Of a DNA stretch of 64,000 bases, positions 8,071 through 17,049 are shown in pieces. A program made the position numbers and the translations under genes. The notes under the pieces were generated by a model. That model had not been told where the DNA came from and ran no database searches. It saw nothing but the letters and a program-made list of their open reading frames with translations. How positions within the stretch are numbered: position 1 is the stretch's first letter; every line of letters starts with the position of its first letter. Origin of the DNA: Capnocytophaga gingivalis ATCC 33624 (GTDB lineage Bacteria; Bacteroidota; Bacteroidia; Flavobacteriales; Flavobacteriaceae). Where the stretch lies: NCBI RefSeq assembly GCF_000174755.1, contig NZ_ACLQ01000003.1, forward strand, positions 1 to 64,000, written 5' to 3'.

Positions 8071-9630
8071 TTATAATACTTCAATTGATATTGGAGTAGC
8101 TGGTTTAGGAGTACCACTATATCCTGATACAGAGTAACGTATTTCAGATATTTGGATGATATCTCCTTTCTTAGCTCTATTTACCGCAGCTGCAGCAGCA
8201 GGGCTAGCACTTACTCTGCTTCCTTGAACAACCACACTTGGCTGACCAGGTACTAAGATACGGAATGAGTTTACCTTTGTAGAAAGGTCAAAGTCAAAAT
8301 CGTTGAATGCTACGGAAAGTTCTCCAGCCAAGATATTAGCTTTAGCCAATTTCACAGCTCCTGTAGTACGTAGGATAGCTCCTTCTGGTTTAGGAATATC
8401 TTTTATACGGAACTTCTTAGAAGAAGAGAATTTCTGACCTTCGATAGTACCTGTAACATTGATAGTTACTTCAGCAGAACCTACGTTAGGTTTCATGATA
8501 TAGTTAGGTCCACTCTTACGAGAAAGCCCTGGTGCTGAAGCTGTCACCTGATTATCAGGCACCCCTGGCATAGAGATAGTCATAGGGTTCACTACACCAC
8601 GGTATACTACGTTCATCTTGTCTGCAGAAATTACTGCCTCATTTGGACGAGGGATAGTAGTGAATGATTGAGCCACCTCTACTGGAGTTTCTTGACCATC
8701 TTGTTCGTAGTACAAAGTACCAGCGATCTTGTGCTCACCTACGTTACCAGTATTCACTTTAAGTTTGATCTTTCCTTCTACTACTTCCACTTCTGATTCA
8801 GAAAGTTTTCTTCCATCAAGAGTAAGTTCTACACGTTTTGGTTTGGTAGAGTTATCCTTACGACCAAGTACGATAGCTCCATCAAACTGTTGATTAGCAT
8901 AGTAAGCACCACGTGATTGTTCAAGCAAAGTAGTATAGTGCTTCATAGAAAGCTCTTCTTTCATTTTCTCTCCGAGCATAGCCTTATAGAAATCTTGTTC
9001 TGTTTGGCGTATATCCGATTGTAGTTGAGAGAATTTGGTAACAGCTGCTATGTAAGGGAATCCTTCATAGTTATACTGAACCCAACCTACAGTATTTCCT
9101 TCGCGGTTCTTTACTTTATTATTTTCTCCTGTAGAGAAACGCTCTTCAATAATTTTCTTAAGTGCTTCGTCCTTAGTTCCTAATAGACTAATTAGCTGGG
9201 TGCGATACTTGTTGATTTCATCCAAGAATTTTTGCCCTTCTGGTTTTAGTCCATCTGTTTTAAAGAACTTTTCATCCAAGAAATCAGATTTGTCCATTAC
9301 TTGGTAATCTGTTTTGTTGCTTGCCTGAGACATTACTTCTTCCTTAAGCGTGCTTAAGTAAGCGTAATACTCATTAGATAGTTCTCTTACCTGACGTGCT
9401 TTTTCCAAAGCTTCTTTATAATCCTCAGGTTTTTCTTGTTCTTTTCTTTCTAATTCTGCAAAGGCTGCTTCATTGGTAAGTTGGTAACGTTCGTTAGCTG
9501 TTTGTAACTTTTCGTTCATAAGTCCAAACGCACTAAGTACCTCTTTGCCCATATTAAGAGCCATCATCGCGATGAAAACCAGATACATCAGGTTAATCAT
9601 CCTTTGTCGTGGTGAATTCGCTGCTGCCAT
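8071..9630 (-). CDS. gldM: Type IX secretion and gliding motor protein GldM (PorM)
   Basis: A 519-aa protein with one N-terminal membrane helix (about residues 11-35: MINLMYLVFIAMMALNMGKE), an alpha-helical coiled first periplasmic domain (about 35-225) and a series of beta domains to the C terminus, as in known GldM. With GldL it forms the proton-driven rotary motor of the inner membrane; the long periplasmic part reaches the GldK-GldN ring. Gene order gldL-gldM-gldN is conserved here with short spacers (38 and 14 bases). All expected parts are present and intact. Confidence 0.97.
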   Translation of the reverse strand: MAAANSPRQRMINLMYLVFIAMMALNMGKEVLSAFGLMNEKLQTANERYQLTNEAAFAELERKEQEKPEDYKEALEKARQVRELSNEYYAYLSTLKEEVMSQASNKTDYQVMDKSDFLDEKFFKTDGLKPEGQKFLDEINKYRTQLISLLGTKDEALKKIIEERFSTGENNKVKNREGNTVGWVQYNYEGFPYIAAVTKFSQLQSDIRQTEQDFYKAMLGEKMKEELSMKHYTTLLEQSRGAYYANQQFDGAIVLGRKDNSTKPKRVELTLDGRKLSESEVEVVEGKIKLKVNTGNVGEHKIAGTLYYEQDGQETPVEVAQSFTTIPRPNEAVISADKMNVVYRGVVNPMTISMPGVPDNQVTASAPGLSRKSGPNYIMKPNVGSAEVTINVTGTIEGQKFSSSKKFRIKDIPKPEGAILRTTGAVKLAKANILAGELSVAFNDFDFDLSTKVNSFRILVPGQPSVVVQGSRVSASPAAAAAVNRAKKGDIIQISEIRYSVSGYSGTPKPATPISIEVL

Positions 9631-9668
9631 ATTCTAAATTTTTTTAATGATTATTAACTAATTTAGAA

Positions 9669-10364
9669 TTATCTGGCACCACCCATTGCAGAAAGCATTC
9701 CACCATATACTGTATTGAGAGATCTCAAATGTTCTTTAAATGAATTAACTTGTGCATTCAATGAGTTGAGGTTATCCACCATACCTTCTTGAGCATTTAC
9801 CTGAAGTTCAGTTCTTTCAAGTTGGATACGATAAAGAGAGTTCAAAGCCTCTAATTGAACAGCAGCTGTAGTAAGCTCTTCTCCATATTTACGAGTAGAA
9901 GCAACAGCATCAGCAGCAGGGCCGATATTCTTAGCAGCTCCTTCGAAGTTACGGATACTAGTAGCCAATGAGTTCATCAAGTTAGCATCTATATGAGCTT
10001 CTCTTAGGATATTATCCAATTTTTCAGAAAGAGATTCTCTAAGTACTTGAGTTTCTTGATCATTTCTAGATGGAAGCTGTGCGTTTCCACTGAAATTAAG
10101 TTGTCTTGGTTCTCCTCCTTCTAATTCAGGGAATACACGAGACCAGTCATACCCTGTATCCACAGGTTCGAAAGCTGAAATAGCGAAGATGATTGCTTCT
10201 GTGATAAGACCTATCGCCAAGAGAGTACCACCCCCAAGCTTAATAGATCCTAAAGGTAATTCCCAGTGAAGAATTTTGAATAGAGCTCCGAGGATTACAA
10301 CAGATGCTCCCAAACCATAAACCATATTTATGATTTTCTTTGACGATTTTGATGAATTTGCCAT
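9669..10364 (-). CDS. gldL: Type IX secretion and gliding motor protein GldL (PorL)
   Basis: A 231-aa inner-membrane protein. Two transmembrane helices (about 14-32 and 46-65) are separated by the short loop HWELPLGS. Glu56 in helix 2 (GLITEAII) and Glu66 in SAFEPV appear to correspond to the motor's conserved acidic residues, by position relative to known GldL. The cytoplasmic C-terminal region is helical and Gln/Asn-rich with coiled-coil character. GldL and GldM use the proton gradient to drive secretion and gliding. It is the second gene of the gldKLMN operon, 54 bases after gldK. Confidence 0.97.
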   Translation of the reverse strand: MANSSKSSKKIINMVYGLGASVVILGALFKILHWELPLGSIKLGGGTLLAIGLITEAIIFAISAFEPVDTGYDWSRVFPELEGGEPRQLNFSGNAQLPSRNDQETQVLRESLSEKLDNILREAHIDANLMNSLATSIRNFEGAAKNIGPAADAVASTRKYGEELTTAAVQLEALNSLYRIQLERTELQVNAQEGMVDNLNSLNAQVNSFKEHLRSLNTVYGGMLSAMGGAR

Positions 10365-10418
10365 TTTTTTCTTTGATTTAATTATACTTTGTTTTATTTA
10401 TTAATTTTTAATTTTTCA

Positions 10419-11804
10419 CTATCTCATGTTGGTTAAGTTACCTTTTTTAGTATCCACTCTCTGAACACCCATGAAACTCTGTACGGTACGGAAACCGATG
10501 TAGCTACGGGCAGAGTCTTGATACTCATAATCACGGGTAGCCACCTGTGTATAGAAAGCCACATCTTTCCAAGAACCACCACGAATCACCTTACGTTTGT
10601 TCTTTTGGTCATTCACGTTAGGGTTCATTGAGGACATATATTCGTATGAGTTAGAATCATAAGAAGTATTAGTCCACTCAGATACATTACCTGCCATGTT
10701 ATAGAGATTGTATCCGTTAGGGTGGTAAGACTTAGCTTCTACTGTATAGAGAGCGTTATCTGCGGCATAGTCCCCACGAGTTGGTTTGAAGTTGGCCATA
10801 AAACAAGCCTTACTATCCACTGTATAAGGACCTCCCCAAGGGTAAGTAGCACCCTCTAAGCCACCACGAGCAGCAAATTCCCATTCTGCTTCTGTAGGAA
10901 GACGGAAAGCATTCACATCTTTTTTCTTCTTAGCTTTTTGGAAAGAGTTCTTATATAAGGTACGCCATTCGCAGAAAGCCTTAGCTTGTCTCCAAGTAAC
11001 TCCTACTACAGGATATTCGCTATAAGCATAGTGCCAGAAATAGTCATTATGCATAGGCTCGTTATAGGAGTAGTTGAAGTCCTTAATCCATACTGTAGTA
11101 TCAGGATATATTTTGACGATCTCTTCTTTGATAAAGTCCTTACGACCTTTTTTGTGAGAACGAGCAGCTGCCTCAATATCCATCCATTGATATTTGAAAA
11201 CGAGCTTATCTACATCCAAGGGACGACGACCATTATATGTTTCCTCAATAGGTACATACATAGTATCCATCACCTCTACGTAATGTTCGTCAGGATATTT
11301 TTCCTTATCCCAGATAAGCTTTACTTTACGATTGATCTTACGTTTTTCAGGATTGTCCTTATCTCCGTAATTTTCGTACATATACTTATCATAAGCATTG
11401 AGTTTTTCCTGATCAGTATCAAGGAAAGCATATTGTCCTATACCTTCCCCACCAGCGGACTGACCACTTTCCTCTGCCATGATAGCCAATTTACGACGAA
11501 CGATAGAGTCACGTACCCAGTTGACGAACTGGCGATACTCTCCATTGGTGATTTCTGTATCATCCATATAGAAAGGACTCACTGTTACGGTCTTCGTAGT
11601 AGCATCCTCTGTATGAGCTTTGTCATAATCTGAGCTACCCATTACGAAAGCACCACCTGGCACAAGTGTCATCCCATAAGGCTTAGGCTGTTTCCACTGC
11701 CCTCCTTTTACACCTACAAGCTCTCCTCGGTCATTACCTGAACCGCAGGATACCACCAGATAACCTATTACAATAAGTGCTACTTTTTTTAGTTTCAATA
11801 TCAT
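10419..11804 (-). CDS. gldK: Type IX secretion lipoprotein GldK (PorK)
   Basis: A 461-aa lipoprotein (signal MILKLKKVALIVIGYLVVSC, Cys20). The mature part has a formylglycine-generating-enzyme/sulfatase-modifying fold without evident catalytic cysteines: PGGAFVMGSSDYD, DDTEITNGEYRQFVNWV, FRLPTEAEWEFAARGG, NMAGNVSEWTNTSYD and VIRGGSWKD. In type IX secretion, GldK and GldN form the large ring attached to the outer membrane. It is the first gene of the operon, with a -7 element at 11830-11837. The paralogous lipoprotein gldJ is not in this window. Confidence 0.97.
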   Translation of the reverse strand: MILKLKKVALIVIGYLVVSCGSGNDRGELVGVKGGQWKQPKPYGMTLVPGGAFVMGSSDYDKAHTEDATTKTVTVSPFYMDDTEITNGEYRQFVNWVRDSIVRRKLAIMAEESGQSAGGEGIGQYAFLDTDQEKLNAYDKYMYENYGDKDNPEKRKINRKVKLIWDKEKYPDEHYVEVMDTMYVPIEETYNGRRPLDVDKLVFKYQWMDIEAAARSHKKGRKDFIKEEIVKIYPDTTVWIKDFNYSYNEPMHNDYFWHYAYSEYPVVGVTWRQAKAFCEWRTLYKNSFQKAKKKKDVNAFRLPTEAEWEFAARGGLEGATYPWGGPYTVDSKACFMANFKPTRGDYAADNALYTVEAKSYHPNGYNLYNMAGNVSEWTNTSYDSNSYEYMSSMNPNVNDQKNKRKVIRGGSWKDVAFYTQVATRDYEYQDSARSYIGFRTVQSFMGVQRVDTKKGNLTNMR

Positions 11805-12105
11805 AATCTACAATATTATTTCGGGATGGCAAATGTAGGCATTTTTATTTGTCCCACACTATTTTTTTTACAAATTCCTTCTATTTTTAAAGAATCTCTA
11901 TACAATTATCTTTTTAAAGAGTTTTCTGTATATTGATTTTCAAAAAGTTACAAAGATTTCGAATAGTAATTATTCTTAAAAAAAGTTATTAACACTTCTT
12001 TTGTTAATTATCTTTTGTCTTTGTAATAGAAGATTGTATAGGACACTTACATGTACCTCCCTTTGTTGTTTAATTCTTCACGATTAGTTTTACAAGTTTT
12101 TGGAC
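11805..12105. other. AT-rich spacer between PAS gene and gldK
   Basis: About 300 bases without a credible reading frame. The only signal I see is the gldK promoter element at its left end. The rest is A/T runs; no convincing hairpin terminator for the PAS gene that ends at 12106 is visible. Confidence 0.6.
11830..11837 (-). promoter_or_regulatory. Promoter -7 element for gldKLMN
   Basis: Minus-strand TACATTTG, matching TAnnTTTG, 26 bases upstream of the gldK ATG. No clear -33 TTTG at 19-21 bases; TGTGG is the closest. Confidence 0.55.
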
Positions 12106-12621
12106 TTATTTAAACTCCAATATTACATCCTCTATATAAGTAAGGTAATCTTTTCCCTGATCTTTGAGGAATTGTTCAAAGTATTTTTCTCCAGCTTCTA
12201 CACCACCGGCTTGTTCTGCCTGTAGTATTTTTTGGTAAAGGGGTCCTATATACTTTTCTATAGTCTGAGAAGGAACAGAAGTTCTACGCCCCATATAATT
12301 GATAATTTGTCCACTTGGATTTCGGATAATATCAAAGTCAGTAATCACCCAGTAATACTCCCCTGACTTAGCCATATTTTTAACAATTGCATGGAAGTTA
12401 ATCCCTTTTTGGATGTTATCCCATAGAATTTTGAATATTGTCTTAGGCATGTCAGGATGACGGATTACATTGTGAGGCTTGCCTATTAGCTCTCCTTCTG
12501 AATAACCGGATACATCGATGAACACTTGATTTACATACTCTATAGTGCCCTTTGCATCGGTTTTGCTCATAATTGTCTTGGCCTTGTCCCAAGCGACTTC
12601 TTTATTCACTGGTGTACTCAT
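12106..12621 (-). CDS. Single PAS-domain protein, Aer-like sensory domain
   Basis: A 171-aa soluble protein. Residues about 15-130 form a PAS domain of the Aer/redox type: DAKGTIEYVNQVFIDVSGYSE, then GKPHNVIRHPDMPK, FKILWDNIQKG, and YYWVITDFDIIRNPSG. In Aer proteins this PAS binds FAD and reads redox state. The residues around IRHPDMP fit that subtype, but cofactor binding is inference. There is no attached kinase, methyl-accepting or cyclase domain; the C-terminal 40 residues are a short helical tail, so it must signal through a partner not obvious nearby. It has its own consensus promoter. Confidence 0.88.
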   Translation of the reverse strand: MSTPVNKEVAWDKAKTIMSKTDAKGTIEYVNQVFIDVSGYSEGELIGKPHNVIRHPDMPKTIFKILWDNIQKGINFHAIVKNMAKSGEYYWVITDFDIIRNPSGQIINYMGRRTSVPSQTIEKYIGPLYQKILQAEQAGGVEAGEKYFEQFLKDQGKDYLTYIEDVILEFK

Positions 12622-12643
12622 AAGTCTAACTATTTATTCGGCA

Positions 12644-12673
12644 CAAAGATATAAAAATATTTTTAGAAACAAA
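12644..12673 (-). promoter_or_regulatory. Promoter for PAS-domain gene
   Basis: Minus strand TTTG (12670-12673), 18 bases, TATCTTTG (12644-12651), 23 bases upstream of the start at 12621. Good consensus match. Confidence 0.7.
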
Positions 12674-13093
12674 TAAAAAAACGTTTTTTTTTATCTTTTT
12701 TTCACAAAAACTTATTAACCATTTTTCATTTATACCATAATATATAATTAAGTATAATTAGAAAAACGCTAAAATATTTATGATCAATGATTTATAAAAA
12801 ATACTTTCTTAACTTTCCCTTCCTTAAATATTTATTAACAACGAGGAAATATTTCTATTCTTCTTGGATAATTTTAATATTTTTATCCCCTATTTTTACA
12901 AAATCCAATGCCTAAAATATCCCTATACTATCTCCTTTAAGCACTTTCTTATGGTAATTTTTTCTTTTAGTACCTCTGTCAACTTTTTTCTTTTATCTAT
13001 ATTCCTATCAAAAATATACTCAAGACAATGTACTAATACTGCCGCAAAGATACTAATTTTTTCTAAATATATGGTTATTTTGAAAATTATTTT

Positions 13094-13101
13094 TATCTTT
13101 G
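13094..13101 (+). promoter_or_regulatory. Promoter -7 element for MORN-repeat gene
   Basis: TATCTTTG about 29 bases before the ATG at 13130. The -33 region is not a clear match. Confidence 0.6.
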
Positions 13102-13129
13102 TACACTCAAAAATTCATAAAACTTTCTT

Positions 13130-14407
13130 ATGAGACAGATTATTTTCACCTTATTCCTATTTTCCTTCGCTGGAGGATATGGGCAAAAACTCTTAAACCA
13201 AAGTGATATAGAAGAAAAAAAGTTTGGCATGGAGAGTCTCTTTAGCCTCTATGAGGATAAGTCGCCCCTAAATGGAGCCTATAAGATTTCTCAGGGCAAT
13301 GGAGAATACTATGAAGCCTCTTTTTCGGATGGAAAACTCGACGGCATCGCCAAATACTACGACCGCAACGGAAAAATTATGGCTGAAAGAAGCTATAAGA
13401 ATGGACAGCTGACAGGGGTCAGCCGTGAATATCATCCTAATGGAAAAGTAAAAAAAGAGATAGAACTCACCGCTGGAATCTTTACCGGATTCTATAGAGA
13501 ATATACTCGTAGTGGGATGCTCTGGAGGGAATATTTCTACAAAAACGACCAAATGGAAGGAAGCTTTCGCGAGTTCTCCGATGGAAAAGTAGTCAAGGAC
13601 TTACACTACAAAGCCGACAAACCCGATGGAGAATGGAAGGAATATGACGAGGATGGCAAGCCTATAGAGATAGAACACTACAAGATGGGGAAAAAAGATG
13701 GCAAACAGTGGTATATGCGCTACTATGACCGTCGCAGTGGAATAAAACAATATATCACTGAGTACTACAAAGAGGATGTCCCTGTAGGTAAGTGGGAAAC
13801 AAAACTTGAGGATGGCACCCTACGTGAGAGACAGGAATACAAGCCCAATGGTACATCGGTACGTGAGCGCTACCATGAGAATGGCAAGCTCCGTGAGCTA
13901 GCTACCTTCAAGGGAGATAAGCGCCACGGACCCTACAAACTATATGATGATCTGGGAGTATTGCTCGAGGACAGCACTTATGAGAATAACTACCCTGCCC
14001 ACCTGAAGACTTTCTATCCTAACGGTCAGGTAAAGGAGGAGAATTTTTCTAAAAATGGAAAACGTGAGGGTAAGTATGTCCTATATGACGAGCGCGGGCG
14101 CACCTTACTTAAAGGCAACTACCTAAAGGATTACGAAGATGGTCTCTGGCAGTACTATTCCCTAAAAGGAAACTTAGAAAAGGAAATCAACTTCAAGGAA
14201 GGTAGTCGCGAGGGTACTTATAAGGAATACCACCTATCAGGCAATCCTTATATAATAGGACAATACCTACACAACCAAAAAGAGGGTACTTGGAAGTACT
14301 TCAACCCAGAAGGAGAAACTATGCAGGAGATTACCTACAAAAATGGCAATCAGATGCAGGTAACCCGCTATGAACTAAAGGATACAAGGGAGAAGACAAA
14401 GAAGTGA
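13130..14407 (+). CDS. Exported MORN-variant (YwqK-type) repeat protein
   Basis: A 425-aa protein with an N-terminal signal peptide (MRQIIFTLFLFSFAGGYGQ) followed by about fourteen MORN-variant repeats of roughly 20-25 residues with the pattern YxxxGxxxGxxxxY (YYDRNGKIMAERSYKNG, YHPNGKVKKEIEL, YEENGKLRELATF-like units). Such proteins are often called YwqK-family antitoxins in automatic annotation. The signal peptide and the absence of a toxin partner argue against a toxin-antitoxin role here. It is more likely an envelope or surface scaffold, which is inference. It is monocistronic, with a terminator directly after the stop. Confidence 0.85.
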   Translation: MRQIIFTLFLFSFAGGYGQKLLNQSDIEEKKFGMESLFSLYEDKSPLNGAYKISQGNGEYYEASFSDGKLDGIAKYYDRNGKIMAERSYKNGQLTGVSREYHPNGKVKKEIELTAGIFTGFYREYTRSGMLWREYFYKNDQMEGSFREFSDGKVVKDLHYKADKPDGEWKEYDEDGKPIEIEHYKMGKKDGKQWYMRYYDRRSGIKQYITEYYKEDVPVGKWETKLEDGTLRERQEYKPNGTSVRERYHENGKLRELATFKGDKRHGPYKLYDDLGVLLEDSTYENNYPAHLKTFYPNGQVKEENFSKNGKREGKYVLYDERGRTLLKGNYLKDYEDGLWQYYSLKGNLEKEINFKEGSREGTYKEYHLSGNPYIIGQYLHNQKEGTWKYFNPEGETMQEITYKNGNQMQVTRYELKDTREKTKK

Positions 14408-14435
14408 GAGCTTGCTTGTTGCTCTCACTCCTTTT
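14404..14435 (+). terminator. Rho-independent terminator after MORN-repeat gene
   Basis: GTGAGAGC (14404-14411) and GCTCTCAC (14421-14428) form an 8-bp stem with a 9-base loop, followed by TCCTTTTCT. The stem overlaps the stop codon. Confidence 0.7.
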
Positions 14436-14552
14436 CTCATTCCTCATAGGATATTGTCTTGATTTTGTAGGACGTTACTTCCATAGATAGGAAGAGTCAC
14501 TCCCGTCACTACTTGGTTATTGAGTTTTGTATTACTTGAGCCCCTTAGTCTT

Positions 14553-15017
14553 CTACACGAAATACCTCAAAGCCAATATTGTCCCTATGTGCATACCCTC
14601 GTGAGTGTTGTTAAAGAGAATGGCCTCCTCTACACTATGGAGGGTATAGCCAAAGGAGGTTTCATATACAGGGTAGTCTTTCCCAGCAAACACGCCTTTT
14701 TGATAGTCCTCAATGATTTGGTCGTGAGTGGAGGTCAGTAGCTGGCGAAGGGTAGCAATTCCCTCTTGGCTTGGGATATGTCCATCGGGGTAGGTACCCT
14801 TCCTGTAAGTGTTAATCAACTCCTCCGACACATGAGGTTGCACTCCGGCGAGCTTATAGCACAGCAGCTGTTGGGTGACCACACAGTGGGCTATATTCCA
14901 TAGGATATTGTTATGAAAGCCCTCAGGGATGAGCGCTAATTGTTCTGGGGTAGCTTCGTCCAAGAAGCGTAACAGACGGGCACGGATGGCCTTGTGTAAG
15001 TCGAATGCTTTTGTCAT
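14553..15017 (-). CDS. DinB-superfamily metal-binding protein
   Basis: A 154-aa protein with the DinB four-helix-bundle pattern. The likely metal-binding histidine triad is His44 (WNIAHCVVTQQ), His139 and His143 (FNNTHEGMHIGTI). DinB-superfamily proteins include thiol-S-transferases such as bacillithiol transferases and other divalent-metal enzymes; the reaction here cannot be assigned. The LLCYKLAG segment after the first His and the TSFGYTLHSVEEA segment before the last two are typical. It is probably a single-gene unit, with no strong promoter recognised upstream. Confidence 0.88.
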   Translation of the reverse strand: MTKAFDLHKAIRARLLRFLDEATPEQLALIPEGFHNNILWNIAHCVVTQQLLCYKLAGVQPHVSEELINTYRKGTYPDGHIPSQEGIATLRQLLTSTHDQIIEDYQKGVFAGKDYPVYETSFGYTLHSVEEAILFNNTHEGMHIGTILALRYFV

Positions 15018-15059
15018 AATGATAATATGTTAATATAATAATTTACTATTGATTTAGAC

Positions 15060-15242
15060 CTAATCGGCAGATCGCCTAACTCTGAGTTTCCACACGGCTT
15101 CTTCATCAAAATTTTTAGGGTCGTAGTTTTCCTTAATCATCTCTTGAGCCTTTTCACTATAAGAATACACACTGTTTTTATCTTTGAAATAGCTCTTGTA
15201 ACCATATTTTTCCCGTTGTGAAGCATAAAGGATTCTTTTCAT
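15060..15242 (-). CDS. Small 60-aa hypothetical protein
   Basis: A short basic protein (MKRILYASQREKYGYKSYFK start; Lys/Tyr/Glu-rich; ends KLRVRRSAD) with no signal peptide and no known motif. A TACCTTTG promoter element at 15357-15364 points at it with about a 100-base leader and has no other downstream gene, which supports expression. It could also be the remnant of a larger gene. Confidence 0.5.
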   Translation of the reverse strand: MKRILYASQREKYGYKSYFKDKNSVYSYSEKAQEMIKENYDPKNFDEEAVWKLRVRRSAD

Positions 15243-15356
15243 TCTTAGACAGATATTTTAATAATAGACAATACTCCTTGTGTAATGCCGTACGCAATGG
15301 GAATTGGTAGTATCCTTTTTGTGAATTCAATTGCCGTGTATTATTCTTGTCCGATA

Positions 15357-15364
15357 CAAAGGTA
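15357..15364 (-). promoter_or_regulatory. Promoter -7 element upstream of the small ORF
   Basis: Minus-strand TACCTTTG just past the 3' end of the DUF695 gene. The only minus-strand reading frame downstream is the 60-aa ORF at 15060-15242. No clear -33 partner. Confidence 0.45.
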
Positions 15365-15369
15365 GTATA

Positions 15370-16143
15370 TTATTGTACATTTGCACAGCCCCAGCCGTCG
15401 TAATCCCCTTCAAAAGGAGAGGCGAGTTCTAACAAATCCCATACGATATCATCGATATCCAAAGGACTGTCTTCACGAGTAGCTTCTACCATATAGGGAT
15501 ATTCTTTTCCTTCTGCTTTTCGATCTTCCACAAATTCATCATCGTTAAAACGCACTTTAAAACCTTTGGCTTCAGCTTCTTTGGCAAAAGCCTGTTGCTG
15601 AGCAGCTTCTTTGAAGTAGATAAAATGGTCGATTTCGCGAGGCACCTCCATTTTATCGCCATTCTTTTCGAGTTGCATTAGCACTTTGCGGTTTTGCATC
15701 GTTTGGTAAGAGAACTCATCGGGGTAGAGGAAATCGAAATAATCCTCCCACTCGGGGTCTTCGGCTATATTATACCCCGACTGATAGCCCTCAAAAGTTT
15801 GTAATGCATCTTCACAAGTTTTTGCCAATGCCTCTGCATTTTGGGTATAAAACCACAGTTCTAAAAACCCTTCCGATTTCACCACCCCTGCTAATATAGC
15901 CCCTATAGCTTCGGCTTTGTCGCCTAAGGCATCTTCTATATCACAGAGGATAGGATATTCTTCATTAGAAGAAAGTCCGTCGGGTCTGGGGTTTTGCATT
16001 TTGATACAGAACTGCAAGCGCTGAGAGAGTCCTTCGAGAGGAGCGACCTCAATCAAGGCTAAATTAGTGCGTATAGAGGCAGGAGCGCCTTCAATACGGC
16101 ACATAAAGAAATCCCAATTTTGGGGGAGATTTTTATTGTTCAT
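15370..16143 (-). CDS. DUF695 and RraB-like two-domain protein
   Basis: A 257-aa acidic, soluble protein. The N-terminal about 135 residues match the DUF695 pattern (NWDFFMCRIEGAPASIRTNLAL at the start, LWFYTQ in the middle). The C-terminal about 110 residues resemble the RraB (regulator of RNase E activity) fold: DHFIYFKEAAQQQAFAKEAEAKGFKV and WDLLELASPFEGDYDGWG. The combination is known from HI0040-type proteins of unknown function. Its start overlaps by 11 bases the end of the upstream gene (16133-17005), so the two are probably translationally coupled. Confidence 0.82.
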   Translation of the reverse strand: MNNKNLPQNWDFFMCRIEGAPASIRTNLALIEVAPLEGLSQRLQFCIKMQNPRPDGLSSNEEYPILCDIEDALGDKAEAIGAILAGVVKSEGFLELWFYTQNAEALAKTCEDALQTFEGYQSGYNIAEDPEWEDYFDFLYPDEFSYQTMQNRKVLMQLEKNGDKMEVPREIDHFIYFKEAAQQQAFAKEAEAKGFKVRFNDDEFVEDRKAEGKEYPYMVEATREDSPLDIDDIVWDLLELASPFEGDYDGWGCANVQ

Positions 16144-17005
16144 AATATTCGTATTTTATTGTTTCTATGTTATGTAAATCGCGACTGCCTGTTAAGGTTG
16201 TTTTCTTTATGGGGTTGTGGTGCTTATCGTATTCGTACTCGTAGATTTCTTCACTTTGTTGTTCCCCTTCTGAAAAATATTTATTTGAGATTTCATCCTT
16301 GTTTTCATTATAAGTAGAAAGAACTTTAACAAACTTTTTATAAATCTTATATTCCATTTCTATCAGATTATTTTGGTTGTCATATTTATATCTAAATACT
16401 TTAGCTGTGGACTTTCCTTTTGGATACGTAATTGTCGTTACAGTATCGTAATACTTGTCATTATAAGAATAAGTTGTTTGTGAGGTTAAAGAATCTTTTT
16501 CGCTAATAGGAATGGTGTTCTTTTTGGAGAATCTTCCTTTTTTATCATAAGAATAAAGATTTTTGAAAGCGTATTGGTCGTTTATATATTCATCACTTTG
16601 AATTACTTTACCTACTTGGTTATATTTATAATGAATAGTTTTTCTATCTAAAGGAGCGCCTTGATCAGAAAGAGTTACTACTGTTTCAGTAATGAGGTTA
16701 TGCTGAGTGTCGTAAACATAATTTGCTGTTGTAACCTCCTTTTGAATATCATCATACGTTTTTATTTGCTGAACATACCCAGCTGTATTAAAGGAAATAG
16801 TTGAGGAGATAGTTCCAGAACCCTCATATCTGTGTGGTAGGTAATTAGGCATCATTTTCTTGACAGCTTCTAGCTTTTTAACTTTTCCGTGAAGGTTCAA
16901 ACTTTCCCAGTTTTTTTTGGGTAGAGTAGTGAATCTTTCTTGTGCGTTGCAAGCCAATAGGCAAAGAGCAAAGGCTAATAATGTAGTAAGCGTTTTGTAA
17001 TTCAT
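16133..17005 (-). CDS. Exported YD-repeat-like protein
   Basis: A 290-aa protein with a signal peptide (MNYKTLTTLLAFALCLLAC, then NAQERF), probably a lipoprotein at Cys19. The body has repeated short beta units of the YD/RHS kind: YVYDTQHNLITETV, YKYNQVGKVIQSDEY, YSYDKKGRFSKKN, YKYDNQNNLIEMEY, YEYDKHHNPIKK. This is a small YD-like sheet, far too short for an RHS toxin shell. Function unknown. It is followed with overlap by the DUF695 gene and preceded, 44 bases upstream, by the DUF6714 gene. Confidence 0.8.
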   Translation of the reverse strand: MNYKTLTTLLAFALCLLACNAQERFTTLPKKNWESLNLHGKVKKLEAVKKMMPNYLPHRYEGSGTISSTISFNTAGYVQQIKTYDDIQKEVTTANYVYDTQHNLITETVVTLSDQGAPLDRKTIHYKYNQVGKVIQSDEYINDQYAFKNLYSYDKKGRFSKKNTIPISEKDSLTSQTTYSYNDKYYDTVTTITYPKGKSTAKVFRYKYDNQNNLIEMEYKIYKKFVKVLSTYNENKDEISNKYFSEGEQQSEEIYEYEYDKHHNPIKKTTLTGSRDLHNIETIKYEYYEQ

Positions 17006-17049
17006 ATAAGTTTGATTTATTATTAATTACTACTAGAAATATGGTAAGT

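Larger units (their letters stand above)
12622..13129. other. Long AT-rich intergenic region
   Basis: About 500 very AT-rich bases. It contains the divergent promoters of the PAS gene (12644-12673) and of the MORN-repeat gene (13094-13101), a self-complementary A7CGT7 tract near 12675-12690, and a minus-strand TATCTTTG at 13045-13052 with no gene behind it, which could start a small RNA but lacks a -33 match. A low-complexity plus-strand frame (12864-13133) is not considered coding. Confidence 0.6.

Noticed and set aside
10986-11633. A 215-aa frame antisense to gldK
   Set aside because: Hydrophobic Ile/Phe-rich translation arising from the opposite strand of a conserved gene; no supporting signals.
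13045-13052. A minus-strand TATCTTTG as start of a small RNA
   Set aside because: No -33 partner, no terminator-like hairpin and no gene downstream for about 400 bases; chance is likely in such AT-rich sequence.
12864-13133. An 89-aa plus-strand frame rich in Phe, Ile and Tyr
   Set aside because: It lies in an extremely AT-rich spacer, overlaps the promoter of the next gene and has low-complexity composition without a motif.
13130-14407. A toxin-antitoxin system based on the YwqK-type repeat protein
   Set aside because: The protein has a signal peptide and no adjacent toxin; the YwqK antitoxin label is a generic annotation for MORN-variant repeats.
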